This document shows, piece by piece, positions 33,644 through 49,960 of a DNA stretch of 64,000 nucleotides. Within the stretch, counting starts at the first letter, position 1; every line of letters begins with the position of its first letter. Below the pieces are notes generated by a model. The model was not told the origin of the DNA and searched no databases. It saw only the letters and a list, made by a program, of their open reading frames with translations. The position numbers were made by a program, and so were the translations under genes. Source of the DNA: Ipomoea triloba (Eukaryota; Streptophyta; Magnoliopsida; Solanales; Convolvulaceae); assembly GCF_003576645.1 (NCBI RefSeq), contig NC_044930.1, positions 25,020,087 to 25,084,086 on the forward strand. Direction: 5' to 3'.

Positions 33644-35747
33644 CATAAATTCACATGTGCACTGTTTTTTTCTTTAGTTAGCCCTTAGTTGTCTAGGTGG
33701 CCTAAGTGCTAGACACTACTTTGCCATCTGACTAGAGCTTACTGCAACCATGATTTTCGATAGCTTCTTGCATTATTTTTCAAGTTGACAGTCATTATCA
33801 ACTTAATTAAACGACTTTTCTGACATTTTTTTTTTGAATATGTCAATGTAGAACGATAGAAAGTGTGGGCGACAATGTTAGAGACCTAAAAGAAGGAGAT
33901 TTAGTGGTCACCGTTTACGTAGCAGAATGCAAAGAATGCTTGAATTGCAAATCAGGAAAGTCGAATTTATGCTTCAAATACCCTTTGCCATTGAGTTGTT
34001 TAATGGCAGATGGCACGTCAAGAATATCCATTAGAGGCCAAACACTATACCATACCTTCAGTTGTGCCACTTGGTCAGAATACGCTGTTTGTGACGCTAA
34101 TTACGTCGTTAAAATCGACCCTCGCATCCCTCTCCCCCATGCTAGCTTGCTTTCGTGTGGATTCACTTCAGGTTTCGGGGCTCCCTCAAGGATTGCTGGC
34201 ATTGAAAAGGGCTCCACTGTTGTCGTGTTTGGCCTTGGTACAGTTGGACTTGGAGTAAGTATTGAACATGGTGTACAAATATTAGTTCCTGCGTGGTAAA
34301 TTGTGAAAGGGTAAAGGAGGTGTTTGGTAAATTTAGCTGGGATAGTGGGATTGAGTAGTTCATAGCATTAGTTGATTGTAGAACGATGCTTGGTAAATTA
34401 GATGTTAGTTGATAGTTGATTACATACAAAATTAATTTCTCAAAAAACCTATCGGTGGACAGCTTTTTGAATTTTAGCATTTTGGAGCAATAAGTTGTAC
34501 AAAAAAAATTAAATAATCAAACACTTATATTGAATGTTTAACCAAGTCAAACAGGTCGGTAATATAATAGTGGTCAAATAAGTCAAAATTGACTGATAAA
34601 CTAATTATTTTGTCAAATAGGGCCAAAGAATTGAGCACCAGCCGTCACACAGCTAGTGTATGAGTTTCATCCAATGTTGTAGTCTTTTTATGGGTACTAA
34701 GCAATGGTCCTCCACCTGATGACCATGATTTACTTATTCACTATTGTCAGAGTATGAAAGTCATAGGATGAGAGAATTTCGCTTTTTGTGAGCTCAAATG
34801 AAGGGTGGTGTAGAGAAAAAATAGCTTTAGTTAATTATTATGGATAATATTTGCTGAGAGACATGGCTTACTAGGATAGGATGTTTGATATGTTTTGTTG
34901 TGGATGATTTATATTGCTAGCTTGCACTACATGTTGGTCAAAATTGCAGGTGGTTGCAGGGGCTAGAGATCAAGGGGCAGCCAAAATAATTGGGATTGAT
35001 ATCAATGACTTTAAGCGTGAGAAGGGAAAGGCATTTGGAATGACTGATTTTATAAATCCAAAAAATTCTGAGAAAACAGTTTCTGAATTAGTTAAAGATG
35101 TCACAGAAGGACTGGGTGCAGACTATGGTTTCGAGTGTACTGGCGTTGCTTCTTTGCTTAATGAAGCTATTGATGCAACAAAGGTGGTAAGTCACACGAA
35201 TACCAGCACTGATTTCTTAAATGGATAAGCTCATACTAAAAAATGGAATTGGACAAAAAATTGAAACATTAATTATACTTACATAAATTGTGTAACTGTA
35301 AAATAGATTGTATATATTTTGATCAGTTAATTTGTGACATTTATCATCACTAATTATATGTCTAGGGATCTGGGACAGTGGTGGCAATTGGGGCCGGGGC
35401 AGGAGGTGAGAAATCTTGGGACATTAGCATTGCCTCAGTTTTGTTATGTGGTCGAACATTTAAGGGATCAATTTTTGGTGGAGTTCGAGTTAAATCGGAC
35501 TTTCCATCCATTGTTGACAAGTGCATAAGAAAGGTACAATCGCTTAAATTCTTTAATTTTTATTTTTTTTTTACAAATAAAATTTTAATTTCTTATTTAA
35601 GGACGAGGCTTAATTGTATAACTATTCTTTTTTCAGGAAGTCCAATTAGAGGAATTGTTAACTCATGAAATTTCGCTAGAGGAAACACCCAGCGCATTTG
35701 AGTTGTTAAAACAACCAGATTGTGTCAAGGTTGTTATCAAATTTTGA
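32869..35747 (+). CDS. Alcohol dehydrogenase-like protein, gene C of tandem trio (378 aa, 7 exons)
   Basis: The most diverged of the three. Exons: 32869-32905, 33132-33274, 33482-33519, 33852-34254, 34950-35186, 35366-35533, 35637-35747. All junctions are GT-AG, the phase is continuous and the stop is TGA. Exon lengths equal those of A and B except exon 6, which is 6 bp longer and gives a GAGAGGEKS loop (two extra residues) after the second beta-alpha unit of the NAD domain. Catalytic-zinc Cys48, His69 and Cys175 are present, with the structural-zinc set at 99/102/105/113, the Thr50 proton relay and the GLGTVG motif. Differences such as [21 protein letters not shown] and SCGFTSG lie near the structural lobe and the catalytic Cys, so substrate range may differ. 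Introns are shorter; intron 4 holds a MITE. Nothing suggests inactivation. Confidence 0.93.
33594..33641. repeat. (TA)n microsatellite in ADH-C intron 3
   Basis: Uninterrupted TA dinucleotides after a short 'tatattatat' lead-in. Confidence 0.95.
34316..34624. mobile_element. Tourist-like MITE in ADH-C intron 4
   Basis: The left end GGAGGTGTTTGGTAAA and the right end inverted GGCCCTATTTGACAAA are flanked by AAA (34313-34315 and 34625-34627). The inner 'tagttgatagttgatta' and 'aaaattgactgataaactaa' words match the MITE in ADH-B intron 3, but the gene position is different, so these are independent insertions. Confidence 0.7.
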
Positions 35748-36266
35748 GAAATTAATATCCATTTCTATAAACCCTAATAATGTCTATGTAATGACAAATC
35801 TTTGGCTTACTAGCTGTACCATTCATTGTTTACGGAATAATACTAATTATGCATGTATGAAGCGATACTACGCATCAAATATGCAAAACCCTATCTTTTC
35901 GATCAAAATATATTTCTTGAAGTGATAGTGTTAAAATTAATTCCACACCCCTCTTATCTGTGGTAGTATAGATGAATATTGCTACAAGAGATAATTACAT
36001 TGAATGACAATTTATTACAAATAGAAGAAACACCAAATCACCAATATGACAATTTATACATTAATTGGATAAAGTTTATTTCATTTTATGACATTTCTTG
36101 CATCATTTGAATTGCACTACAATATTTGAGTTCTCATGCCCTTATTATATAACCTACATTATTATATGAAGAGACGAATGTTCCAATGCATTTAAATTTA
36201 AAGAGGCTTACACGATGAAAAACTTTAGAACTGCTGGCTAAAGAAAATAGCTTGGCATTATGCAAC
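35748..36266. other. Convergent spacer between ADH-C and aspartate aminotransferase
   Basis: 3' flanks of two convergent genes; AT-rich, presumably holding both polyadenylation regions. No further feature seen. Confidence 0.6.
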
Positions 36267-40685
<4,419 letters not shown>

Positions 40686-41862
40686 TTTAGCTCCGGTGAT
40701 GCAAACTGAATTTTCGTTCGTTTTGTTCCGTATACGGCCTTAGTTAAACGCTGCGAGACGTTAACGAAATGTCGAAATGAAAGGAGAAGGAAGATGAAAT
40801 ATTGACGTGAGTCACGTGACGAGGCAGAATGGGGTGAAGGTAACACCGTTTAGTCTCCGTTACACGAAGTAATGAACAATATGTAACGATTTTAGCATGG
40901 ATGTGTGAAATTGTCAATGTCACTGTTTATAGGAGAGAGCGACGGATAAGGTTACGTTGTTGACGGCGGGAGCCATTTTGTTTGATGGCACGTTTCTCTA
41001 TGCAATGCTATCGTTATTCTTCTTTTTTTTTTGGAAAACTCATTATTCTTCTGATACTTTATCAGAGTTAATATCATCTCGATCCTTCGAGTATTGACCA
41101 CCCGTGATCTTTTGACTTTTAAATGTTACCATCTGTGATCCAAATTAATTATCAATGGTCATTCAACTATGAAATTTTAACCACCAATACTCGTATATTT
41201 TTGCCAAGCTATAAAACTTATATAAATGATGATGAAGCTATAATATAAAAATAACTTGTCAAACAAATAGAATTAAAAAAATTACGATTTGTAAAAATAA
41301 ACAAATTTGTTGGTAGTTTTCTTTCTCTGAACCAGTTCCTTGACTTCTCCCAATGCTATAATTTACTAATGTTAATTTGTTGGTAACAGTTCTGTCATGA
41401 TGTGAGTAAATTGGATATAACAAACTGAAGCTGTATCATCTCTTTGTGAAAAGCAAATTACAGCAAGTTTGGTTCAAGAAATCAATTTTAAAGAAATAGA
41501 AATAATATTTCATAGAGAATGAAATATACAAAAAAAAAAATGACATAAGATTTGTATTCTATTGCTTGGTTCACTAAGACATAGACTTTAGGAATATTAT
41601 TTTAGTGTTTGGTTGGATTAAGAATTAAAAATGAAATATATGAACATAAATACCCTTATACAATATATTATAATAACAATAATAATATTAATATTATTAT
41701 TATTACATAAAAATTTTAAAATAATATCATTCTATAGCAAATAAGATTATTAGAGAATTAGCTCTCCTGCATTAATTGGAGTCTTCAGATATATTTTTCT
41801 CAAACTTGAATAATTGAAGACCAAGGGTAAAATAAAATAAAAATTAAATTTACCCAACAAGT
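40686..41862. other. Promoter region and intergenic sequence upstream of aspartate aminotransferase
   Basis: The first 300 bp are relatively GC-richer, with the G-box at 40811. At 41065-41215 the text 'agagttaatatcatctcgat' and 'ttgaccacccgtgatctttt' resembles one diverged arm of the Mutator-like family at 22659-23471. The rest is AT-rich. Confidence 0.5.
40811..40820. promoter_or_regulatory. G-box palindrome GTCACGTGAC upstream of aspartate aminotransferase
   Basis: A perfect 10-bp palindrome containing CACGTG, 126 bp upstream of the aminotransferase ATG on its promoter side. G-boxes bind bZIP and bHLH (PIF-type) factors and are common in light- or ABA-regulated plant promoters. No TATA box is obvious nearby. 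A function here is inferred from position only. Confidence 0.55.
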
Positions 41863-41935
41863 GCCCGTCTAGCTCAGTTGGTAGAGCGCAAGGCTCTTAA
41901 CCTTGTGGTTGTGGGTTCGAGCCCCACGGTGGGCG
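41863..41935 (+). tRNA. tRNA-Lys (CUU)
   Basis: A 73-nt gene folding into a complete cloverleaf. The 7-bp acceptor stem (gcccgtc / ggtgggc with two G-U pairs), a D arm with A-box TAGCTCAGTTGG, and the anticodon stem caagg/ccttg with anticodon CTT at 41896-41898 are all present. So are the T arm with B-box GGTTCGAGCC and discriminator G. No intron and no encoded CCA, as expected for a nuclear gene. TTTTT at 41941-41945 is the RNA polymerase III terminator. A short 'caa' motif precedes the gene, typical of plant tRNA start sites. Confidence 0.97.
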
Positions 41936-41940
41936 TTGAA

Positions 41941-41945
41941 TTTTT
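41941..41945 (+). terminator. RNA polymerase III T-run terminator of tRNA-Lys
   Basis: Five consecutive T residues beginning 6 nt after the tRNA 3' end. Confidence 0.8.
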
Positions 41946-41973
41946 ACCCTGTACTAAAATTACACTCCCCTAG

Positions 41974-42468
41974 ATAGTTAGTTTAATCATTTTTAATATA
42001 TTAAAATTTCATTTTTAATGTACTAAAATTCAAGTAATATACTAAATAATAAACCTTCAATATACAAAAAGTAAACATTCAATGTACTAAAAATAAACTA
42101 TCAATATAGTTAGTTTAATCATTTTTAATATATTAAAATTTCATTTTTAATGTACTAAAATTCAAGTAATATACTAAATAATAAACCTTCAATATACAAA
42201 AAGTGAACATTCAATGTACTAAAAATAAACTATCAATATAGTTAGTTTAATCATTTTTAATATATTAAAATTTCATTTTATAGTTAGTTTAATCATTTTT
42301 AATATATTAAAATTTCATTTTTAAGTTAGTTTAATCATTTTTAATATATTAAAATTTCATTTTTAATGTACTAAAATTCAAGTAATATACTAAATAATAA
42401 ACCTTCAATATACAAAAAGTGAACATTCAATGTACTAAAAATAAACTATCAATATATTAAAAATAAAT
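41974..42468. repeat. Tandem repeat of 132 bp, about 3.5 copies
   Basis: Units start ATAGTTAGTTTAATCATTTT at 41974, 42106 and 42238; a truncated roughly 40-bp unit (42278) precedes a last unit (42324-42460). Each unit contains 'taataaaccttcaatataca' and 'aacattcaatgtactaaaaa'. Copies are nearly identical, so the array is recent. Confidence 0.9.
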
Positions 42469-42933
42469 TTTATGTCAATAATTCACCTAACATTCAAAAT
42501 ATCCTTTTATAATATTGGATTATGTTGCATTTCGTAATAAACCGTAATAAACCATTTGAGTTTTGACTTTTGACCAAACCATGTCTTTTTTTTTGCAAGC
42601 ACGCACCAAACCATGTTATTAAGATTGCTACTTCAAAGGTTTACAAACTTGCCAGCTGAGGATTAGATGTATATGAAAACCAAAATGTAAATTGGAGAAC
42701 ATCACAAATGATAACTAACGCATCAAATTCAATTGACAACCAAACTATCATTACTTTAACGGAAAGGGGTTTCCAGTATGTTTTATGCAAAACCTTAGTA
42801 CTATAAATTAAAGACACTTAGAGCTAAAACATAATTTATAATGCAAGAACACAAAATTCGGAGAATGAAGACCGCAGGGTAATGTCGCAACATAATTGTG
42901 TCGTGTCTTCAGTTCTCGTGTGAAGAGGTCGTT
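42469..42933. other. 3' flank of the La gene
   Basis: AT-rich; holds the downstream region of the minus-strand La gene. No other feature seen. Confidence 0.5.
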
Positions 42934-45900
42934 TTATGCTCCAACCTTCTGAACTTTGTTTGGGCGACCTGAATAATTGTCTCTGTGGCGCGAGTGCTTC
43001 CCACCTCTGAACTTGCCACCCCTGCAAGAATGAAACACAGCTTTTACCGGATCTGGTAGTCTAGTCTAGGTAGCACAAAAGGGGAACCACAAAAAAACAT
43101 GAGGGGAACAGTGAAGCTTTGCTATTTAGGGAAACAATATTGACACGTTTCATGGAGTATATGGAGTTAAGGTAAATTTTTCTACGAGAACATATTTTTG
43201 AAACGTGCAAAAACACTCTAGGGAGTTTCTGTGCATCATAGGTTTTGGTAAGCTTAAAAGTTGAAACCAAGATACCACACTCATTAAGGAAAGGAATGAT
43301 AACGAATATATCCTACCTTCCTCCTCTATGGCCCCCCCTAGCATCACGGTATTTTTCCTGACCACTACGAAGCTGGCTCCAGTATTCCTTCTCAGCATCA
43401 CCTGATAAAAACAGAACAAAATTGAAGCTCTTTAAGAAATAACTACCATACCCCCAAAAAAGGTGTGTAAATCACAAGAGCCCCGTTAAATATACTTGCA
43501 TACAAAGTCTAAATGATGATATAGATCATCTAGACAATTAAAATACACAACCATCTCTTGACCATTCTCAATGGCAAATATAACTATACAAATGAAATAA
43601 ATTTGACAAAGACAACACAAAAATAAACCATACCTGTTACAGGATCTAAAGTAGCAATAAAATTCTTCACCACCAGACCACCTTCTGCAGCAAGCACAGC
43701 AGCAGCTCGTGCCTTTTGAGCTGCCTCAGCATCCTCAAACCTTACATACCCTGAATCTGATCCAATCGCGAAATCGACAAACTATACAGAGAAGTGAACC
43801 AAAAAATGAGTCAACTTTATGTTAATCAGTAACAACAACATTAGTAACTACAAAGTAAACAAATTCATATTATATTTTCAAGCACATAATGGAAAGATAA
43901 AAGAAAAGAGCAAGCACCTACAGAGATAAAATGAAGAGACTACCTCAAGAGTAAGGAAATAAATTATGATTAAACTGGATTTTGCATCAACCAGAAAAGA
44001 TAAATAATCAACATAATATCCAAAACATGGTAAAGCAAATTACCTTAACATGACCAAATTTCTTAAACAAAGTCTTTAGATCCTCTCGTAGAACAACATC
44101 CTTATTGTCCATGCATTCAGAAATGTTTGGTTTTTCTTGTTTTTCTGCTTCATCATCCTTTTCCATTGGACTCTCCTCAGATTTCCCTGCAGCTTCAGAT
44201 TCCTGGACTTCATTTTCTACACTGTCACCTCCCTTATCACCATTCTCAGGATTTTCTTCATCTTTTGACTCTTTTGCTTCAGTCAGCTCCTTGTCATCTT
44301 CTGTTGTAGCTTGTGCCTCTGCAGCAGCAGGGACCTCAACATTGTCCGCAGCTGGTGCTTGGTCACCATTTTGTTTTGCAGAACCTTCCTCTGAGATCTT
44401 CTTCAGTTTAACAGCAACAATCAAGCCCTTGGGGTAGCTGCAAAAATCAATATTGAATTAATTGCATTGACGGTAATGACAAATCCACCAAATATTTTGC
44501 GGTAACACCACTTACTTAGCTTCAGAGTTGGAATGGTTTTTACGGAATGAACCATGATGATTACTCTCAGTGTCTTTCTCCTGCTGAGCTCTTTCTTCAT
44601 CAAAGTCCTTCCTGGTAAAAGAAAAAAGCAAATGAGATGCATGCATAATCATTAAGAAAAAGCAGATCAAAAAATCAAGGAAGCAATTAACTGAAGCAAA
44701 GGTTTCTTGGATATCTAGAATAAGTGTACATTTACTTTTATGGAAGGCCATAGTGTAACTGAAATAGCAGTTCTGCATGAAATGAAATGAAACCTAAAAA
44801 TATATGTAAATCCATATACAATCTTTACTCTCACTAATGCACCCTTAACCTATTGCTAGAAACAACAAAAGAATTGTAATCTGATATTAAACAACAATAG
44901 ATCATATAAATGCAACCACATCATTTTATTTCAAGACCACCTTTATTTCAAGAATTTCTTACTCCTCAACTCAAAGACATTAGCTCTCTCTAGTGGGTGG
45001 AAAATAAAGTTTGTTTATTAGATTTTCAAGAAAAATGAGCTAAGCAGAGTATATTCGTAGTCAGAACACAGCCATTCTTTAGAAATAGAAAGTTCAATAA
45101 AACATAAAGATTACTTCTAAAAATTATACTTCTAAGTATTAATTGAATCTAAATGCTATGTAATTGTAGTGTTAGAACACACTTTAACCAACAACAACAG
45201 TCAAAACTTACTTTGGTTTTAATTCCAACTCCACTCCTGCAAAAACCAAGCTTTGCTTCAGAATACTTTGAGCATCTTCATCACTAGAAAATTCAACCAG
45301 GGCAGTGCCACATAATAGCCTTTTGTCAGCAACATGGCGAGGTAGCCGTACACTGTTAACCTGAGGATCAAAACAAGTTTGGATTATACAACATAAAACC
45401 AACACTTACTGCATTCAAGCATCTAATGAAATCATGTAAATATGAGAATTGAGGTTGTTGAATACAATACCTTAGCATGTTGGCCAAAGAATGATTCAAC
45501 ATCTTCAAGCTTGACATCATACTCCAATGGAGATGCAGCTACTGTCCTCCCATCTAGTTGTTCTATAACCACCTCGGGCTTTGGCAATTCTGTAGTTCTG
45601 CCAACTCTCTTTCCTGAAACACAAATACAAATCAGCCACACAAACCCAATATGGCATCCGCCATGGTTTTCACTGTATCATCTGCCAACTTTCTTTCCTT
45701 AAACAATGAAAATGCTTACCATCCTCTGAAATCTTGAGAAAAGTCGAGCCCTTTAATGCATCCGCCACATTTTTCACTGTATCATCTGTTATATCCTCTG
45801 GCTTTGCTGCTCCCAAACCCAGATGTGTTCTCATCCTCGTAAACGAACATATCAAAGCCAAACTCACCACTAAATTTCCAGTTAAGCTCAACAAAGATTA

Positions 45901-46325
45901 TAATTTTAACTTAAACTCCACAAAACCATTTGTATTCACAATCAAAACAAAAACAAACAAAAAAAATGCAAGCTTCGGAAAATCAACTGCCTTAAAAAAT
46001 AAACACATGTATACGTACACGCACAGCTAAATATGAATGTTGTACATTTACAGGAACAGTAAGGAAGGATACAGCCATCTTCACTTTCATCAACGGTTTT
46101 CTTAAGAAAGGAATCCCTAGGAAGATTGCTATCACTGAAGTAAAACTCAACCTGAAAATTAAAGGTTTCAATTTCCCCCATGAGAAAATTACAATTAAAA
46201 TAATAAGGAAAAACGAAGACCGACAAAAATAATAACAAAGAGAGAAAGAACGAAGAGAGGAGAGCAGTAAAGGTGACCTGACGAATAACTTTCTTTGTGG
46301 TTTCCTCGTCCAAAGGATTCGCCAT
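42934..46325 (-). CDS. LA1: La protein (La1-type RNA-binding protein, 459 aa, 10 exons)
   Basis: A nuclear phosphoprotein family that binds UUU-OH 3' ends of RNA polymerase III transcripts and chaperones tRNA precursors. Exons on the minus strand: 46325-46278, 46151-46073, 45869-45720, 45613-45471, 45360-45212, 44611-44516, 44437-44044, 43781-43634, 43401-43317, 43021-42934. All are GT-AG and in phase, with a TAA stop. The La motif (about 5-95) has the RNA-end pocket residues Gln16, Phe19, Tyr20, Asp29 and Phe31 within 'VEFYFSDSNLPRDSFL'. RRM1 spans about 110-190 (RTVAASPLEYDV, then LVEFSSDEDA). A long acidic Glu/Asp/Lys linker (about 235-325) comes from exon 7. RRM2 spans about 328-415 (DVVLREDLKTLFKKFG, then VRFEDAEAA). 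The C-terminal tail (about 423-455) is Gly/Arg/His-rich. The domain order matches Arabidopsis La1 rather than the LARP families. The exon 2 donor is fixed by phase at GTATCC. Confidence 0.95.
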
Positions 46326-46364
46326 TGTTGAGTGAAGCGAAGGAGAAAGGGAGAGCAGGTCGGA

Positions 46365-46375
46365 GGTTTAGGGTT
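46365..46375 (-). promoter_or_regulatory. Telo-box (AACCCTAAACC) in the La 5' region
   Basis: On the La strand the sequence is AACCCTAAACC, 40-50 bp before the ATG. Telo-boxes are enriched near the starts of plant translation-related genes, which fits La. Confidence 0.6.
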
Positions 46376-46451
46376 ACGAGGGAAGAGAGTGGTGGGTTTT
46401 AAGAAACGGTTTGGGATCCAACTAAAATATCGGAGGCCCGCCCACGACACC

Positions 46452-46462
46452 TATTTATATAC
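46452..46462 (-). promoter_or_regulatory. TATA box of the La gene
   Basis: On the minus strand, TATATAAATAG lies about 130 bp upstream of the ATG and would place transcription start roughly 95-100 bp before it, upstream of the telo-box. Confidence 0.6.
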
Positions 46463-47176
46463 TGTTTGGGTGATTGGGTCTATGGGCGCCAAACCGGGTG
46501 GAGTATTCATATTCGTATTCAAATACTTTTGTACTACGTATCCCTCTATCATATGTGATATACATCTACTTTTGATATCTTATTATTTGATTCAAATTCT
46601 TTAATAATTACTCTTTAATATATGTCAAATTCAGTTAATGAGTTAAAATTTAATTATTCATAATATTCAGGTTAGAATTAGTGATATTTATATATTTATA
46701 AACTACATTAAAATTAAAGTACTATTAAATACAAAAAAAAAATCAAATTTAAAAATCATATGTAAATACTAATGGAATCAATCAAAGAAGAAGTAGTTAG
46801 TTTTTTTTTATTAAAGAAGTAGTTAGTTTAACCAATAAATAATAAGTTGAACAGATAAAATGGGACATAGAGAATATAAAATTAATTGTCTTTTGTCTCA
46901 TTTACTTTAGAAAAAAAAAAAAAAAAAAAGGAGGAAAAAGCTCCACATGACTTAGCGTAGTAATTCACCTGACGTAAAGTTACTTCTTAAGGTGGTAATG
47001 TGTGAGTTTGAATCCCACTAAAAACATAAACGGAAAAAATGGTCAAGATTATGGAAGGTGTGCATGAAGACTAAGTTCTGTGAGGTTAGAATTAGTCTGG
47101 TGAAACTAGGATCACCTAAATATTAAAAAATAAGGAAGAAAAAACAGGTGATTGTCCATACATTAAATATGAGACT

Positions 47177-47225
<49 letters not shown>

Positions 47226-48509
47226 TATATATTTATTTATTTGTATTTTATTTATTTATTTATTTTTATCCTAATTCTTATTTACTATCAAACAAAAAAA
47301 TTTCTTTTAATTAAACTTATTATTATTACGAAGTATTTGATTCAAACCACCATTTCGATTCCAATGTTTGAACCAAACAACCTCAGTAGTTTTGGAGTGT
47401 TTCATTTTTTTTATTTTTTTTTTTGCACTCAATTATTAAGAGTATTTTTTATATGTTTTTCTTTTATATTTTCTTCAGTTTTAACTTATAAACATTAAAA
47501 AAATTACTTTGAATCTAAAATGTTTCGAATGCAAAGGGGTGATGAAGAACTAAAGTTTGATAAAAATTTCAGAATGTGAATATATTTCGATTGTTTTATA
47601 CTAAACATGAAATATTTTACATAGTTGAAGATCAATACACACTAAAAATGATTAGAATACTATAGTTGAGTCACCAAAAATATAAGAATGTATTATTTGT
47701 TATTTATGTTTATAACATGATGGATGAAGTTTTATAGTAAACTTTGAATGAATTTCTACTTATAATTTCAATATATTAATAGTGTTTTCTTATCCACAAG
47801 ATTAATAAAGACCATGAAATTACTATAGGGCCATAGGGGAAATGATGAAGCCGGCCAGTGTTAGAGAGACCCTATATACGAGAGGCTAAGGATGTATACT
47901 CACAAGATGTAGAATGTTACCAAGGAAAATATTAATCCATCATTGCTGCTACTGTCTGTCTTCACTGCTACTGTCTGTCTTCACTGCTACTGTCATCTTC
48001 ACTACTGCTATTGCTTTCTAGGGGTTATAGAACCCATTGCACAAATAATAGCAAATAGCTGCATAAAGAAAAAATAGCAGCTTTATCTGCAAAAAATTAA
48101 TTAAATTGTTAGTTGTAGTTCAAAAAAAAAAAAAAAAAACCTTACATAACTCACTATTCCTCCTACTAGTATAGCTAAAAAGTGCAATAAACAAGATAAT
48201 AATAACAGCTGAGAGTAATGTTTCTAAAATAACACAAACTTTATCTAACTTGTAAAAGAAAGTAATTTTGCATATATTGTATGCAATAGCTTTAATACAA
48301 ATTGTTATTTCTAAGAAAAGAACTAAGAACAATAATATATTACTATATTTAGGGCATCTTATATTAGAATGCATAAATTTCAAGATTTAGCACGTTTTAC
48401 TAATCATAGATGTATATGTGTATATATATGTATTATATATTATATATTTTTATATAATTATTTGTTTGTATTTTATTTATTTATTTATTTTGATTCTAAT
48501 TCTCATATA
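46463..48509. other. AT-rich intergenic sequence
   Basis: An A-run (about 46910-46929), a possible SINE at about 46935-47130 ('gagtttgaatcccact' B-box-like text, weak A-box), a (TG)n tract (47185-47223), a short triple of 'cactgctactgtctgtctt' type (47940-48005), and T/A-rich DNA. No gene. Confidence 0.45.
47177..47223. repeat. (TA)n-(TG)n microsatellite
   Basis: A short TA run followed by about 18 TG units. Confidence 0.95.
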
Positions 48510-48695
48510 TTTAGTCTTTTTACAATTTTTTAGCTTATCAAAAAGTTAATTTTACAAACACTTTTAAGCATAACAGTTATCTTAATAATTTTTCATATTT
48601 CAGTTTATAGCTTATAACTTTTTAATTTTTAGCTAATTTTTACCTTTCAACTACCTTTTCAGCTAGGCTTGCCAAACAACCTAACTATAACTTAC
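48510..48695. mobile_element. Right-half fragment of a Tourist-like MITE
   Basis: 'aagttaattttacaaacact', 'gcataacagttatcttaa' and 'tttcagctaggcttgccaaa' match the right half of 51982-52623; the left half is missing. Confidence 0.55.
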
Positions 48696-48716
48696 TTTTG
48701 ACATAGGGGTAAATAC

Positions 48717-49191
48717 GGGGTGTGTTTGGTAACTCGGAAAATGACTTCCAGAAAATGCTTTCCGAGTTTTCGGTGTTTGGCAACGTCCAGAAAATGCGAT
48801 CAACGGAAAATGTTTTCCGTTGACCATGGAAAATCAAGCCAAAATTTCGGAAAACAACTTACGAAATTTTTTTCCGTAAGTCATTTTCCAGAATGGCCAA
48901 AATGACCGTTTCGCATGTTCTCGGCCAAAACTAGAACCGGACCTTTGTGTTTTTTTTTTTTCCTTTTATAATAAATATTATTATTTTATATATTTTTATA
49001 TTATTTTATATTTTAAATAAAATAATAAAATATATAATTATACAATTCTACCAATTTTCCAGAAAATGAACCAAACAAGACCGTTTTCCATAACGCAACC
49101 AAACACCGAAAAGGAAAATATTTTTTGAAAAATGACTCATTCTCCAGAAAACATTTTTCGAAAATTATTTTCCTGTTTTTCAAACGTACAC
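48717..49191. mobile_element. MITE with GGGTGTGTTTGG-like end
   Basis: The left arm 'gtgtgtttggtaactcggaa', 'aatgacttccagaaaatgct' is imperfectly inverted against the right arm 'ctccagaaaacatttttcga', 'gtttttcaaacgtacac'. Several inverted 'ggaaaatg/cattttcc' words lie inside. About 475 bp, non-coding. Confidence 0.6.
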
Positions 49192-49957
49192 TTGATCGTA
49201 TCAAAGTCCAGTTAAGATGGTAGGTGCTCGGAGGGGAGGAGAATTGTTGGTCAATAAAGAAATAAAGGATAATCACATTTCTAAAGTATTCAAACTCCTG
49301 CTAATCACAAAACTGGCTGGTATTGGGAAACTAAAGCAAATCCACATAAAATTAAACAAAGAAAAAGGAATGAAAACCTGATCCATTCCTGAGGGCAGAG
49401 GCTGGGCAACGAAAGTAGGGATCTCGTCCATGAACCTATCGGTTGTATTTGTATGTATAGGTTGACTTGCTATTTGAATATTGGATGGGGGGCTGTTGAA
49501 GAAGATGATCGACTTCTTCTTCTTCTTATTCTGCTTCCCACAATGTATAATTTAGTTGCTTATATATTTAACACTATTTATTTCTGTGTTGAAAAAATGC
49601 AACCTTTTTTGCCCACTACCTTACCTTTACTCATTTAGCTAACTAGGTATTACCCAATTTTAATATTACTTGTTTTTTTGAGAACAATTTTAATATTACT
49701 TGTACTTCTCTAACCTTTACTCATTCTCTCAAATTTTGAATGTAAAAAACTTTTTCTAGACCCACAATTCGCTGGTCAAACCCGCTAATACAATTCGCTA
49801 TTTGATAACCGCTAACACAATCTACTACCGCTAAACGCTAATCGCTGATAACCAAACAAGCCCAAAATGTTATATCTATACTTGTCACATTATGGAGTAT
49901 ATTTGATTGAGTAGAATTTGAGAATCCCCATACTTGAACTTCTTTACTTGTATACTA
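49192..49957. other. Intergenic sequence
   Basis: No gene. It includes (TTC)n-like text at 49510-49530 and 'gctaatcgctgataaccaaa' words (49770-49860) like a MITE right end without a visible left end. Confidence 0.4.
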
Positions 49958-49960
49958 AGA

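Noticed and set aside
44105..44437. 110-residue plus-strand Ser/Phe-rich frame
   Set aside because: Antisense to the acidic exon 7 of the La gene; Glu/Asp codons read backwards give Ser and Phe.
45870..46073. GC-AG intron after La exon 2
   Set aside because: A GC donor one codon earlier would drop the conserved Gly-Leu; the GTATCC donor restores phase and the family sequence.
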